Assembly: GCA_000697665.1 (NCBI GenBank)
Contig: KL197757.1
Span: forward strand, 6,687 to 34,519
Direction of reading: 5' to 3'
Origin: Jaapia argillacea MUCL 33604
Taxonomy: Eukaryota > Basidiomycota > Agaricomycetes > Jaapiales > Jaapiaceae
Length of the DNA stretch: 27,833 nt
Shown here: piece after piece, positions 1 through 11,234 of the stretch
Numbering within the stretch: position 1 is the first letter of the stretch
Layout of the letters: the number at the start of each line of letters is the position of its first letter
Notes under the pieces: generated by a model
The model's input: only the letters and a program-made list of their open reading frames with translations
The model's database searches: none
What the model was told of the DNA's origin: nothing
Position numbers and translations under genes: made by a program

Positions 1-1
1 T

Positions 2-119
2 TCGACAGGAGGTGAGTGCTTTGTCCACTTTGGCCCCAGTCTCTCAGCCAGCTCATGTTCTCTGCTCCCTGGGTTGCATCGACAGTTTGTGAGTGCTTTG
101 TCCACTTTAGCCCCAGTCT
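2..119. repeat. Two-copy direct repeat, offset 77 bp
   Basis: The block GTGAGTGCTTTGTCCACTTT followed by (G/A)GCCCCAGTCT occurs at 12-42 and again at 89-119. TCGACAG precedes both copies at the same 77-bp offset (2-8 and 79-85). The copies differ by one base over the 31-bp core. It looks like a recent partial tandem duplication cut by the window edge. No gene could be assigned here. Confidence 0.7.
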
Positions 120-500
120 TTTAGTCTTGTTCTCTAATTTTGGGGTCCCTTGTCTCTCACAATCATATCAGTCTGTCTGTAGTCTTGTTTTTGTTTCATT
201 TATCTCCCACTAAATTCCTATTTAATTGTATGGGTAGGAAGTAGGTGGCTCAATAATTCTTTTTCTAGCCTTTATCTCTCTATTCACTTGATTTTGCTTT
301 ATTTGCATAGAAACATATCCTCTCACTTGTCAACAATTTCTGCAAATGGCTTCAAGCTCAGGTATGGTCTAGAGTCATTAGTTTTCCATTCTTATGCTTC
401 AACTTCTAGACTACTGAACTCTCAGCATATCAACAACCAATATATGTCATTTCTGGTATGAAGCATTGACATATATCATTTGCATATTTTACCTCCATAT

Positions 501-719
501 AGCTAGTGCTATAATTGCAAAGCACTCCTTTCTTCACCATGGAAAGATCCCTTGGGATACCATATTTCAGCATATATGGCATGATGTCAAGGCATTGGAG
601 GTTTTAGAACACCTTTTGAGCACTATCAAAAATTTAAAGCTGGATCTTCAGTCTTTTTGGGCTGATGAAGAGGCCCGTCAGAAGGTCTTGCATTCTCTTA
701 TTGCCAATTACCAGCTTGG
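501..719 (+). CDS. Isolated exon-like open frame, unknown protein
   Basis: I do not recognise the product. An open frame encodes about 72 residues rich in Leu, His and Lys, including the stretch LEHLLSTIKNLKLDLQSFW. It is bounded upstream by an acceptor-like TTTTACCTCCATATAG ending near 500 and downstream by a donor-like GTATGT at about 720, so it could be one exon of a larger gene. Neighbouring sequence on both sides is AT-rich and full of stops, and I could not find a convincing partner exon. It may therefore be a remnant, or chance. The exon limits are inferred from splice-site consensus only. Confidence 0.25.
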
Positions 720-744
720 TATGTATTTGGCTTTATTTTTCTAA

Positions 745-1787
745 TTTTTCTTTTTTAACCCATTTGTAGTTGCACAGAATTAGCCAACTCTGTTCACTTC
801 TGAAGTTCCATCTTATACAATGTATCTCATGTCTACAAATTTCAATCTTGCTATTCTTGAAGTTTTGAATATTTTTAAGTTTGTTCTTTCTTAAGTAGAT
901 TCAATAATGAAACACCCTACTATATCATATGACATTTGATATTTAGCACCTTTATGTATTCTCTGATAACCATATCAAATAGACTTTTCTGATCTGAGAA
1001 TATTGGATAGTGCTTAAATGTACTGTAATATCATGGCCTTTCCTCCTAGATGGATGGTTCTGTTTAAAGGCCTTGTTCATGGGTATTTCTGAGCATAATA
1101 TTATATTGTAAGTGAGACTTAGTATCACTGAGCCCTCCTTGACACTCTAGAGACTCTATGAATCACCTCAAAAGGAAGTGTTTCCATACTCTGACCTGCT
1201 TTCAGTTTTTAATATCCAAATGCAGTGCTGATTGTTGATCTGACCATCAACCAAACCAGTGATTTCTGCCTTTCAGTGAGTATTTTGGTGAAAAATAAAA
1301 GCCATGGGAATGCTGATGTAAGTATCTAGGATTGTAGCACCTATCTAGGAGATCCTAGAATGGGCACACTTACATCATTTGACACACTGTACCTTGGGCA
1401 AAACACAAAACAATTTTAAAACAGGACACTTTACATTTTGTTTGGCTTGTAGCAGATCAAGGAATGATGCTATTAGCAAGGCAGTGATATATTTGGGTTC
1501 TCCTACCTTCAGGCTATCTATTGACACCCATGTTACATAAACTTCCAAATTTGATAATTGTTATGTCTGTACTCTATAGTGGGGCAACAAGCAAATTCTA
1601 GAATTATAGACTATCTTGAATGTATGTCTACCATATATAGTAAGTAACAATGTCTCCATAACAACCAAATGAGGTGCCACTATTTTAGAATTCTCTGAGA
1701 TGTCCAAGCTATTTATACATACAAATTCATACATTACAAAAAAATGGATTCTTATATAAGTAACTACCATAGCAACCACCACTCTAC
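745..1787. other. AT-rich stretch with no recognisable gene
   Basis: Both strands are AT-rich and interrupted by frequent stops. The only open frames are short minus-strand ones without recognisable motifs. I see no repeat, RNA gene or transposon terminus here. Confidence 0.5.
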
Positions 1788-2190
1788 ATCAGAATAATAT
1801 TTTTCTGATTTTTCCATATTTTTCCTGCCCTCATTGGTTTTCACTTTAGTAAGTCCATATGATGTATCAAATGGCACTAAATACCCTACCCTACCCCAGT
1901 AGAATTTATTCTGATTTTCCTTGATTTCTCCTCTATTTTCCTGGGCCTGTATTGATGTTTTTACCATTTAGGATGGTTATGTGATCTGACAACCACCCCC
2001 AACCACCCTTCCTACCCTAGCAGAATTTATTCTGATTTTCCCTGATTTTCCCCACATTTTTCTAGGTCCAATTCATGGTTTTACCGCTTTTGGAAGGTCA
2101 TGTGACCTGCCAGCCAGCACCAAATCCTCTGCCTACCCTAGTGCAATTTATTCTGATTTATCCTGATTTTTAGTCATTTATTTCCACTCT
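1788..2190. repeat. Degenerate ~120-bp minisatellite, about four units
   Basis: The core CCTACCCTAGCAGAATTTAT followed by TCTGATTTTCC recurs at about 1891, 2011 and 2132, with a more diverged unit from about 1790. The spacing is close to 120 bp. Between cores there is a second shared block around GGTTTTACC and a GTCATGTGACCTG-like block. The same core appears in reverse complement at 21501-21705, so this is a dispersed repeat family. The units are too diverged to be a recent expansion. Coding potential is nil. Confidence 0.65.
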
Positions 2191-2714
2191 TTTATTCTGC
2201 TTTTTCAGCTATTTACCATTTTAGGTAGCTAGCTATATATGGACATCCCTTGAGTCAGGTCCGCATGGTCCACATGGTCCCAGTAGGTCTCAGCAGGCCC
2301 TAGCTGCCAAGCTATGCTGCTGCCTGAGGACCTGGGACTATTACAATAGATTTGCTGGAGTTTGTTACTATACACTCCTAGCCATTTGCTGGCATAATTA
2401 CAGGAATGCAACCTGCACCCAGGATCTCAGAGTTTGAATTTCACCTGCCTTAATCGTTAGTCACAAGTTGCGGTGTCGGTTGGTACATTTATGTGCATGT
2501 GGTTTCGCGGTACGAAAGAATGTCTACAGTAGATAAATCCTGTGTAAAAATTCTGGTAGAGATTGCAGCGGCAGCCACGACACTTCATGGGGGGACACTT
2601 TGTTTCCCCCCATACCCCCCTTTGACCAGGGTGTTCCCTTTGGACCCCCGCTGCTGAGCTGAGGCAGGCAAAAAATAAAATATAGGCCCCTACGGTACAC
2701 AGAATATATACCAC

Positions 2715-2795
2715 CAACGGGATCAGAACCCACAACCATGGCATCTGGGGGAATGTTCTGAATTCAGACAATTCATTTGACTGAGCCAACGAGGC
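2715..2795 (-). mobile_element. tRNA-like head of a possible SINE
   Basis: Read on the minus strand, TGGCTCAGTCAA (2788-2777) matches the pol III A box of tRNA genes. GGTTCTGATCC (2730-2720) differs at two positions from the B box GGTTCGANTCC. The order and spacing (about 47 bp between boxes) fit a tRNA-derived promoter. A short stem with a 7-nt loop lies between them. The acceptor arm does not pair properly, so a functional tRNA is unlikely. The body could run towards about 2460 (minus direction), where a C/G-run hairpin is present, but no 3' end or target duplication was found. SINE is an inference. Confidence 0.35.
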
Positions 2796-2974
2796 TATAT
2801 TTTCGTTGGGGAAGATGAGATTATATTGGTTTGATGAGGTCATTGTACCCAAACCCATGCTTCCTGACGCGTTGTGGCATTTAAAACTCCGCCAATTCTA
2901 GGTGCGAGTTCCACTACCCATAATTACAATTCCACTACAGCATCTGGTGAGAGAAATGTGGGTTATTGGCATGT

Positions 2975-4328
2975 GGGTGGGACTGGTATGTCTCTCTTCC
3001 TGGTAGTGGGGCCGACACTGAAGACTTTGCACAGACCGTTGGGAACATTGTCTACAGACGCACTGTCGCTGCTGGATACACCAATGTCTGACCCTCACTC
3101 TACTTCAACATGTTCTACAAATTCTTTTTTGACGACACTCACTTGAATGCTGTCTCGGTTCCACCAGTCTAGACAAAGCTTCATGAAGCTCTCCAGCCAG
3201 AGCTGTTTGAGGAGTTGGTGGACTTCAATTTGTTCATGGCCCTTTCCCACATCTGTCCCTGCCTATTTGGCCACCACCAGCTTGAATGTGTGTAGTATTT
3301 GATTCACTGTGACCTCGTGTTCCTATCCTTGATGATCATAGTCAGACGTGTTTGCATGGGTCATGCATGCTCGTGTTCTGGATTTTATCAGGCCTAAGGC
3401 TTATTTGACCCTTGAGAATGCTTTCTATTAGGAGAGGCATGTCCTAGGTGATGCATGGTGAAGCACACATCCTCCCGTCACTTCTGTCAGCAACTTTTGT
3501 CCCCAATGTTATTCCACGTGGCTTACCAATTCTGTAGACAAATGCCAATTGTGGTTTAGATGTCTTGTTTGGGGAGGCATTTGATGCTCTACCGTCCAAC
3601 CAACAGGTGTATATCTTGCCCATCAATACCCCGTTCGCCAAGGTCCTTGCTTGCAGGAGGGCATTAAACACCACCTACACTCTTTCCTGGTTTGCAGATG
3701 GTCCCCAGCTCCATGCCATGAGGAAGACACTCACTGTCACCAAATGGGGTGTAGATGTTGCCCACACCTGGTTTATGGGGACCAACCAAACCACTGTCAC
3801 TCTTTTCAATTGAATGGGTTTGTGTCAAAGGTGTTCTGGACACCTTCCAACCCCATGTTGCCTCAAACCCCAGAACCACTTTCTCTTGGGAGCATGACCT
3901 CATGACCCAGCAGTGGCGTGCTGAGAACCCCTGACAGGTTTCAGTTGTGAGCTGCCCTCCTCTACTCCCGACACTTACATCCTTACATTCCTTTCATGTC
4001 CTGGGACCATGAGCACTTGAAGATGGATCATATCTTGAGGGAGATTGAGGCCCTTCCTGACATCACTACCCATCTCACACCCGGAGCCACTTGTGTCACC
4101 CAAGAATCTCTGTCCAGGCTTCTTGGCCAAATTCAGGGTCTCAACCAAACTCCTTTTCAGCCCCACATTACTGATGGCATGCAGATGCATGCACTCTGCA
4201 GGCTACTTTTTCATCACCATGCCCAACCAGAGGTTACGGCGAGGTATCTTGAGGCCTGGGGGATGTTGGTGAAGTTGTATGAGGGTCTTGAAAGGTATCA
4301 GGGGATCATGGACCCCATGAAAGAATAG
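2975..4328 (+). pseudogene. Decayed long ORF of unknown family
   Basis: Several overlapping plus-strand frames read as one protein of roughly 440 residues if stops and small frameshifts are bridged. From 2987 the frame runs through in-frame stops at 3089-3091 (TGA) and 3170-3172 (TAG). It contains blocks such as DTEDFAQTVGNIVYRRTV and LHEALQPELFEELVDFNLF. It then changes frame near 3300-3480. A clean 82-codon stretch covers 3565-3813, rich in Trp and Thr, and a final 110-codon stretch ends at 4328. The amino-acid composition is protein-like across the stretches, unlike the surrounding AT-rich frames. I recognise no domain. It could be a degenerate host gene or the structural protein of an unidentified mobile element. 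Confidence 0.4.
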
Positions 4329-4696
4329 ATGCCTCTGAGATCAAGTACACTGTATTACACTGTTTTTTGCTGGGCAATTACAATGCTTTCCTCTGTTCTC
4401 ACACCTGTAGAGAGATTATCACTGGAATGATTACATGCCAAGTCCGTTCCAAGCATACAAACAGGCTGTATCCCAACAGGCCAATATTCTCTGAGGACTT
4501 GGCTTGACACCGGATTCAATGCTGAAAATAAAATGCTCAATGAGCCATTGATTAGCAGCCTCCAATCCTGTCCAATTGCATGTTTCCAATCCCTGTAGCT
4601 AACCTCAATAAGCAGTTTGACCGGCAGTCAACTTGTTATGCTGATTGTTCAGCTTCTGCGGCGCCGTATGATGTCCCTTGTTGGTAATCTTACTTA
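4329..4696. other. No gene seen
   Basis: This is a short-frame region between the decayed ORF and a weak hypothetical ORF. I found no motif, repeat or terminus. Confidence 0.5.
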
Positions 4697-5125
4697 ATGG
4701 CCCCGATGCTACAAGGCTATGATGTTTCTCTCCAAATGCAATGTTCAGAAACCCGTATATCATGTTATATTTGGTATAATATCATCATTTATCCCACCTC
4801 TCAGAGCAAGTTTAAAGAGCAGACTGACAGACATGGAGCAGCCATTGGGACTGTGATCATCTTGAGCATACCAAAGGATTGGACACAACTGTCTTGTGGA
4901 AGGGTACTACTGATGGGACAGTTAGACTTCCACAGGTTTTGGTTATTTTGCTCTATCATCGGCAATATTGCATCAGCATTCTATGATGGATGGGTGATGC
5001 TACAAGACATATGTGAATGCACCAAGCCTAACTCCACTGACATTGAAATGGATTGCCAGAACAACCAACCCTCTGAGCTATTTATATACTTCAATAATTG
5101 TCCTAAGACCAGCCCTCCAGCCTGA
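4697..5125 (+). CDS. Weak hypothetical ORF, 142 codons
   Basis: An uninterrupted frame from ATG to stop with no recognisable domain. The composition is mixed, with Ile- and Cys-rich patches. Another frame of the same strand also yields protein-like fragments such as GTTDGTVRLPQVLVILLY, which suggests a decayed gene whose true frame is unclear. It sits between the unknown decayed ORF and the Harbinger terminus. Chance openness cannot be excluded. Confidence 0.18.
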   Translation: MAPMLQGYDVSLQMQCSETRISCYIWYNIIIYPTSQSKFKEQTDRHGAAIGTVIILSIPKDWTQLSCGRVLLMGQLDFHRFWLFCSIIGNIASAFYDGWVMLQDICECTKPNSTDIEMDCQNNQPSELFIYFNNCPKTSPPA

Positions 5126-5525
5126 TGAACAACAAAATCACCTCAATCCCGATACCCAGCCTTTCCATACTGATAAACAGCAGATACACCTCTGAGCCAT
5201 GACATCTGCCTCTGTAAGTGACTCTGATAACCTGCTTCTACCGATGAATGGTGAAAATATGTCTGAATCAACATATCCACATGCCACCCTACCCCAACTA
5301 CTGACCCAATAGCCAGGGATCAATAGTCCTGACCACTGAACAAAAAGCCTGAATCACCTCCTCCTCATTCATTATGTCAATTGTCTCAGCGGCACCCCTC
5401 CTACCTGATTCATCAGCAATCTGTCCTTTGCGGAAAACTGTGTGTCCTGTCAGCAACTACAATGGTATTGACCTATCTAGCCATCACCCTGGTGATACTC
5501 TGTGATGGCTACAAAGAGAAATATA
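5126..5525. other. Flank of the Harbinger element, no gene seen
   Basis: Short frames only. It ends at the TTA target site at 5526-5528. Confidence 0.45.
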
Positions 5526-5528
5526 TTA

Positions 5529-5565
5529 GGCCCTGTTTGGCAGCGAATAATCCAAGATTCTTGAC
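5529..5565 (+). repeat. Left terminal inverted repeat of Harbinger element
   Basis: Starts GGCCCTGTTTGGCAGCG and continues with AATAATCCAAGATTCTTGA. It pairs with 11898-11934. TTA target site at 5526-5528. Confidence 0.85.
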
Positions 5566-5795
5566 CTGGATTATTGCCCAGATTCTTGAATGTGGCTAAA
5601 AGATGGTGGACCTCTGGGAGACTCAACGTTACAGTGTAGTTATATAAGTGTGATGCCTCCTTCATCTGCCCATGGTCGTGTACTGCAGAGCACGGCAGCT
5701 GTTGTTATCAATGTGGTTGCGGCAGCAGCACTTGTATACTTGACTCCTATCCTTGGAAGACAAGATTATCATACTTCTATTCTAACTGGGGATGG

Positions 5796-7505
5796 TGTGG
5801 GGAGCCCAGCTCACCTACGAACGGAACACTTCGAAAGCACAACTTCGAAGACAGCCCACGAAGAGAGAGGATCGGACGAACACAGTACCCAAGGCAGGAC
5901 ACAAGGACAATCAAAGTGAAGTAACGAGACAACGGAGATCAGCTCAGATAGGAAGTTGCGAAACGGATCAACGACTACGGAAGACGGACAGGATTCTGAA
6001 GCACAGCCTTGAGGAACAAAGCCAAACACTGGTTGCCCACAAAGTCAGTTACCTCATACAAAGCGCGTATCTGATCCGGGACTCTTGTGACCCCGAGGAA
6101 CTTAGAAGTCAAGAATCACGGCAATCATACGTTCTCTGATCATACGTCATCACTATCTCTATGTATACGGTTTGCATGAACGTCGGCTCACTACGATCTG
6201 GTCCATCCCCATATCCCCTATTCGATGAGCAAACAATCACCTAATAACCCTCGCGTACAGGTGATACTTCTTCATCACGTGAAGAGTCCTTGAGTCATCC
6301 CATTCGCTGGGACGATTCGGATCTGCCATGACACAATCCCTCATGGACTTGCTTGCAAGAGGAGCACGCGCACCCTCCTCCTTCGTATTCACAGAACCCC
6401 TCGAGAAGAACGCGCACGCCCTATCGATTCTCCCTCGATCTCCCGCTCTTGCTCCCTCCTCTCTGTGTCCGAGAAACTTCACTATATATCCTACGCGATT
6501 ACGTGGACCTCTCTTGAAAGCTTCACCTGATCTCGGTATGACGCGTACGCCTGCTCTATGTCGATCTATCATACACATGCTACCTTCCGTATATCTGAGG
6601 AAATTCACCCTATCATCTACGCGGTTACGTCAAACTCCTTTCGCAAGCTTCACACTACCTCCGTGTGCTGCTGCTCTCACCTCGGATGTACGGCCTTACT
6701 CTCGGTTTTGATGATTCTAGTCTACGGCAACCGTTCCTAATTCACCCTATTACACGCAACAACTCGCTTGTATGCTTCTCGATTCCATCCCCTACCGGTA
6801 CACTTGCAACTCCACATTGTGATTCGTCCAGGGCACGGCTAGTTAGGTATTGCACCAGGGACTATGGATAGTTTGCGGCATGGGACACGGGTAGTATATA
6901 TATCTGTACTATACATTTTGGAATACAAGTTCTCTCTGCTTCCTCTTTCTCCATCTCAAGTGATATTCAGGCTCTCGGGCAACGTTCACGACCTCGATGT
7001 TCACGACCTTACGATGTTCTCTGGTGACTCTTTATTTTTGATTCCTTAAACCACACTAGTGACTCTCAGGACTCCTGAATCTCTTCCTGCGACGTTTCAA
7101 GTGCTTTTACCACTTACGACTTAGTAATTTCTTCGTGTCCCGATTCTCTTAAGTACTTGTTCTTAGTTTGCTTCGTATCCCCGTGCTTTCTTAGTATTCC
7201 AAGACAACGTGCTTCTAGTTTCGATTACAATTTCCTTTGCTTGTCAGTTTTAGAGTACCGGATCGAATAGTAGATTAGATCCTGGGTCCGACTACTGATT
7301 ATCTCTGAACTTGCAGAACCTTCCTGCTCCGTGATCTTGCGTTGAGCGGTTATCTTATCTTGGACTCATCCAAACCCCACAATCATTCTTTGGGTCTGTT
7401 TCTTCTCTCAAGCTATCTAAAACAACTGAACTCCCATTCTTCGGTTTTTATCTGAAGACGAACCACCTTTCTCTCTCGGACCTCACGCACCCCAAGTACC
7501 CCACA
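5796..7505 (+). mobile_element. LTR-like insertion inside the transposase gene
   Basis: The segment begins TGTGGGGAGC and ends CCCCACA, giving 7-bp inverted termini with TG..CA ends as in LTRs. Deleting it joins the transposase frame (THTGDG-type block ending 5795 to the Trp-Val-Gln-Glu-Leu block at 7507) without a shift. Flanking pentamers GATGG (5791-5795) and AACGG (7505-7509) are only partly alike, so the target duplication is imperfect or the right edge is off by one base. It is CpG-rich, with a TATA run near 6893, an internal direct repeat (about 6480 and 6606) and no recognisable protein. At 1710 bp it is long for a solo LTR; a non-autonomous LTR element is the alternative. Confidence 0.7.
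6893..6904 (+). promoter_or_regulatory. TATA-like element in LTR-like insertion
   Basis: GTATATATATCT lies about two thirds of the way into the insertion, where a U3/R promoter could sit. This is positional inference only. Confidence 0.3.
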
Positions 7506-8757
7506 ACGGTTGGGTCCAAGAGCTGATACACAGACATCCTGACCAGATTAAAACAGAGCTGGGGATGTGACTGCATGTCTTTCAGCAGTTGATAGCAGTG
7601 CTGCAGGAATGTGGCCTCAGAGCATCAAATCATGTGTCCCTGGAGGAACAGCTTGCAATTTTCCTGTATGCTTCCATGACTGGCCTGTCAATTCGCCATC
7701 TTGGCGAGTACTTTCAATGTGCAAATGACACTATATCACAGTATGTTCCTATCTGTATGTTCTTGTATATATCCTCACATTTACATCAGCTACTTTCGCC
7801 ATATTCTCATTGCTCTTTCATCCCCACCCTTCTACCCCCGCTACGTCCACCTCCCTCCTGCAGACAGTCCTGTCCCTCCTGAAATCGCCAATAACCCAAA
7901 ATTCTTTCTGTATTTCTGCAGTGCCCTCAGTGTGATGGATGGCACTCAAATTGATTGCTGCCCATCAGCACTTGAGTGAGAAACTTGCCAAAATCAGAAA
8001 GGAGCTATCACCCAAAATTGTCTTGCATGTTGCTCATTCAATGCAATATTTCAGCACCTTATGACGGGCTGGGATGGATCAGCTGCAGATGCATCTATCT
8101 TCAATGATGCACGGCTGTTTGACTTGGCAATTCCTGAAGGAAGATACTTTTTGGCCGATGCTGGGTTTGGAATATGCAACTCGCTGCTTGTTCCATACCG
8201 CGGTGTTCACTATCACCTCCAGGAGTGGGGATGGGCAGCTGTCAGGTGTGTTTCTCTTTCATCAGTGAAAACAAGCCAGTACTATATTGAAGATAATGTC
8301 AGACCTGCAAGCAAGGAAGAGCTATACAATCTTCAACATGCTTCAGCATGAAATGTTGTTGAGCGTATCTCCAGCATCCTCAAGCACCGCTTTGCCATCC
8401 TCACCTGCCCACCTGAATATGACATGTCCATTCAAGCTCGTATCCCCCCGCTCTAGCTGCCATCCATAACTTCATCCACATTCGTGATCCAAAGGAGATT
8501 GAGGACTTCAATGGGTTTGATCCGAGAGACCCAAATCCTGGCAACTATGGAGAGCTAGTGAAGGGACCTGCAAACTGCTGGGAAAGGAAAAGGGCAGCTG
8601 ATGAGCAGGACCGGATAGCGCAGATGATGTGGACAGATTATCAATATATTATTCTTGAACAAGGGGACGCTGATGAATAGCACATTACATTGGAATTTTT
8701 TTCAGTTCAAACAATGTTCAATAGATTGCTTTCTCTATTGAACAGAACATAAGAAAA

Positions 8758-10001
8758 CTACTGAGGGACTACATTTGGGGCTGGAATCCTCATCTGCTCA
8801 AGTCTGAGATCAACCCAGGCCCTACGAAGGCCTTCGCTTTCGATAGTCATATATAAATCAGCAGCTTTGACATTGTTCTCGAACAAGTCCAACATTGCAA
8901 GGGTCTCACGAACAGGAAGATGAACCTCAAGTTGTTGCAACCAAGCAGCTGCTGCAGTCCTCTGCAATGGGGAAAGATGATGAACACCTGCAAGCTGTGA
9001 AACACTGTCACAAAAGGTTTCGTTGAACTCTGCAACCTCATCTTTCAATGTGAAGAGAGCAGACGGGCCTGTTGGTGCTTTGTGCTGACTTTGAGTAGAG
9101 GGGTGGGGGTGCCGGAAACAGCAGAGAGTTTGCATTTGGTACCAGTTTGTGGTTTGAGGGGTGTCTTCTAAAGAGGTGTTAAATAAGAAAATAATAACAA
9201 TAGGAACACATACAGGTGGAGCCTCCACCTCACTGTCTGAGGATGAAAGATCATCATCATCCTTTCCTCCTTTGCCACCCTCTACAACAGACTTCCCATC
9301 CTCACCATCTTCATCCTATTCAGGAACACCAGCACCTGTAGTAAGCCCCTCAAGCCCAGGACGGAACACGTGGGTCCCTTTCACAGTCAATGGCATGAGA
9401 CTTTGAACTCCATAGAAGTGAGTCCATCCCTTGTTACGAAATGGCTTCGCATTAGGGTGTTGCTGATGTGTTATCACAGTTACTCATAGATTGAGAAATC
9501 AGGTGAATGGTAGACATACCCTGACATAAACATCCCATACACTCTCGTTTGACTTGTCAACGTTGGCACCCTTTTTATCAGACCATGAAAAACCTGATGC
9601 TTTTTGGAGGGCAATGACAATGAGATAGGTCTCCTTCAACTTTATCATCTATCACCAGCTATCCCTGACAGTAGTGAGAGGAGAACGAACCTTGGCCCAC
9701 TTGTTCTTGCACGAAGATGGAGTTTTTGGCCCACCCAATGTACAAGTTCTCTCCAACTCCTCCGAAGCACCATACCAGGTGACAGCTTTAAAGTTCATGC
9801 CACCACCTGCCTCAGCATGGTGGTCCTCCAAATAGTGGATCAACAAAGTTTTGTCAATCACCATCCAGGCTGCGTGCAGAACCTGTGAAGTCTTCGATTT
9901 TGTGGAGGCAGGAGCACATGGTTTGTCATGCTCTTTTGCACAGGTATTGGAGGCCTTTGTGGCCTCGGCATCAGGAGAACGGTGGGGGGTTTACCTAGCA
10001 T
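8758..10001 (-). pseudogene. Myb/SANT-like partner protein of the Harbinger element
   Basis: In Harbinger elements a Myb/SANT-like protein binds the ends and helps the transposase act. Reading on the minus strand, about 9864-9700 encodes the first half of the fungal Myb_DNA-bind_3-type domain: a block with DKTLLIHYLEDHHAEAGGG, then FKAVTW and GGPKTPSSCKNKW. After a small frame change comes FSWSDKKGANVDKSNESVWD (about 9600-9540), then a donor GTATGT and an intron. Next is HPNAKPFRNKGW, followed by an acidic D/E/S-rich linker and a C-terminal helical region ending at 8758. A TAG stop interrupts the frame at 9316-9318. The ATG at 10001 is the best upstream start but needs a frameshift in a C run to join the domain. 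The gene converges on the transposase with 77 bp between the stops. Confidence 0.8.
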
Positions 10002-10563
10002 TATAATACATTATCGGAGCCGCAATGTCTGAAATATCTGTAATTCTGATAGTCGAGTTGATAATTGTAGAACCGGTTAAATTGCACAGGTGTGAGATTT
10101 TAGGGTGGATCGACACCCATTAGCAAGACAGACCTAATGCCCATGGCAGCCCATGATCACGTCCATCCAGGACTGAGAAATTCAACAACAGCAATTTCCA
10201 ACCATCTGAGATGCCTCTTAACTTTGTTTCTGGGGTCCTGAGGCTCTCCATTCAGGCTCGAAATAACAAGAATTCATATTCAAAAATCCACGTGGCTACC
10301 GAACCCTAGCAACAAACACAACAATATCTCGGAATACAGTGCAGGAAGGAAATCAACCACCCTCCTTCTTCCCTCAGGATCGGCACATCAAGCAAATGAC
10401 ATACCTGACTCCTGAGTGACCACAACCACACCCTTGTTACAACAGGCCAAACCAACCTGAGAGCCTTATTGAGCAGCAAGTCAAGACTCAGCATTGGAGG
10501 GCATTGGCCTCATCCCAAGTTGTCACACATCATGTGTGAGAAGTTGGAAGGTGGCTAACTTCC
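10002..10563. other. Harbinger internal sequence, no gene seen
   Basis: This stretch lies between the Myb-like gene and the LTR relic. Only short frames without motifs are present. It may hold the Myb promoter. Confidence 0.4.
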
Positions 10564-11234
10564 TGTTAAGAATCACACCGTGCTACACCTATTTTCATTT
10601 TTCTTGTTATTCAACACTCCTCGTGGATATCTGATCCTTCCATATATAGATCATCAAGCACTACAACCATATTGATCCTGAACACAAGGGACGGGTTTAT
10701 ATCCCTTCAACATTCCTCCAGTACATCCGCACTCCCGACCATCCGACCCCTAGTGCATATCTGCACACTCAACCCCATTGTACCCAACCTCTGACTCCTC
10801 GTTACACCGACACTCCACCTTCCAGTATGGCCCAGGCCATGGACTACAGACCCCTATGTCTCTGACTCGTAGATCAGACCATCGACTGTGGACTACGGAC
10901 TATGGACCCCTAACTATGGACTCCTATTTCCCTGACTCACTTCGACTCATGCTTACTACTGTTTACTACTGTCTTACTATTGTCTTACTCATCACTACTA
11001 CGGACTACAGACTGTGCTTCATCTTAGTATATATACCTCCCTGTATTCGCTAGTATTCCCTATCTTGTTCACTTTGTCAATATAGATTGTTATCTTTATT
11101 CACATTGTTCCAACTTGATCCCTGTCTGATCAATCTGTCTGGAAACCTCTGATAGTCTCTCATCCTCTCGTCATTCTACTCTGTGGCTGTAGCCTAGGTA
11201 ACATCAGAGAAGTATCAAGTCTTTCATCGTATAC
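10564..11234 (+). mobile_element. LTR relic, same family as the solo LTR at 20238-20900
   Basis: It begins TGTTAAGAATCACACCG and follows the reverse complement of 20900-20262 along its whole length, with scattered differences and small indels. Shared blocks include a run of GGACTACGGACTATGGACC-type short repeats, TATA-like TATATATAC near 11027 and a final CAAGTCTTTCATCGTATAC. Homology stops at about 11234; the last ~24 bp of the complete LTR, ending CTTAACA, are missing. No target duplication could be matched (left flank CTTCC), consistent with loss of the right edge. It lies inside the Harbinger element in opposite orientation to the other copy. Confidence 0.8.

Larger units (their letters stand above)
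5653..8680 (+). pseudogene. Harbinger-type DDE transposase, broken
   Basis: This gene catalyses cut-and-paste transposition of the surrounding element. From ATG 5653 the frame runs to YHTSILTGDG at 5795, is interrupted by the LTR-like insertion, and resumes at 7507 with WVQELIHRHPDQIKTELG. A helix-turn-helix block follows (VSLEEQLAIFLYASMTGLS, then NDTIS). A 49-bp intron lies at 7741-7789. The DDE_Tnp_4 signatures are VMDGTQI (first Asp), YFLADAGFGICNSLLVPYRG (second Asp) and NVVERISSILKHRF (Glu). Premature TGA codons lie at 7568-7570, 7977-7979 and 8349-8351; the last two stand where the family has Arg, consistent with CGA to TGA. A second small intron probably lies near 8244-8297. A one-base frameshift occurs in the C run near 8450, after which the frame reads to TAG 8678-8680. 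The family call is secure; exon limits are approximate. Confidence 0.88.

Noticed and set aside
2720-2795. Functional tRNA gene
   Set aside because: A and B boxes are present but the acceptor stem does not pair and position 33 is not U; treated as a SINE-like relic.
6237-6711. Overlapping 123- and 127-codon frames on both strands
   Set aside because: They lie within the LTR-like insertion, overlap each other antisense, and show no domain; openness reflects GC-rich composition.
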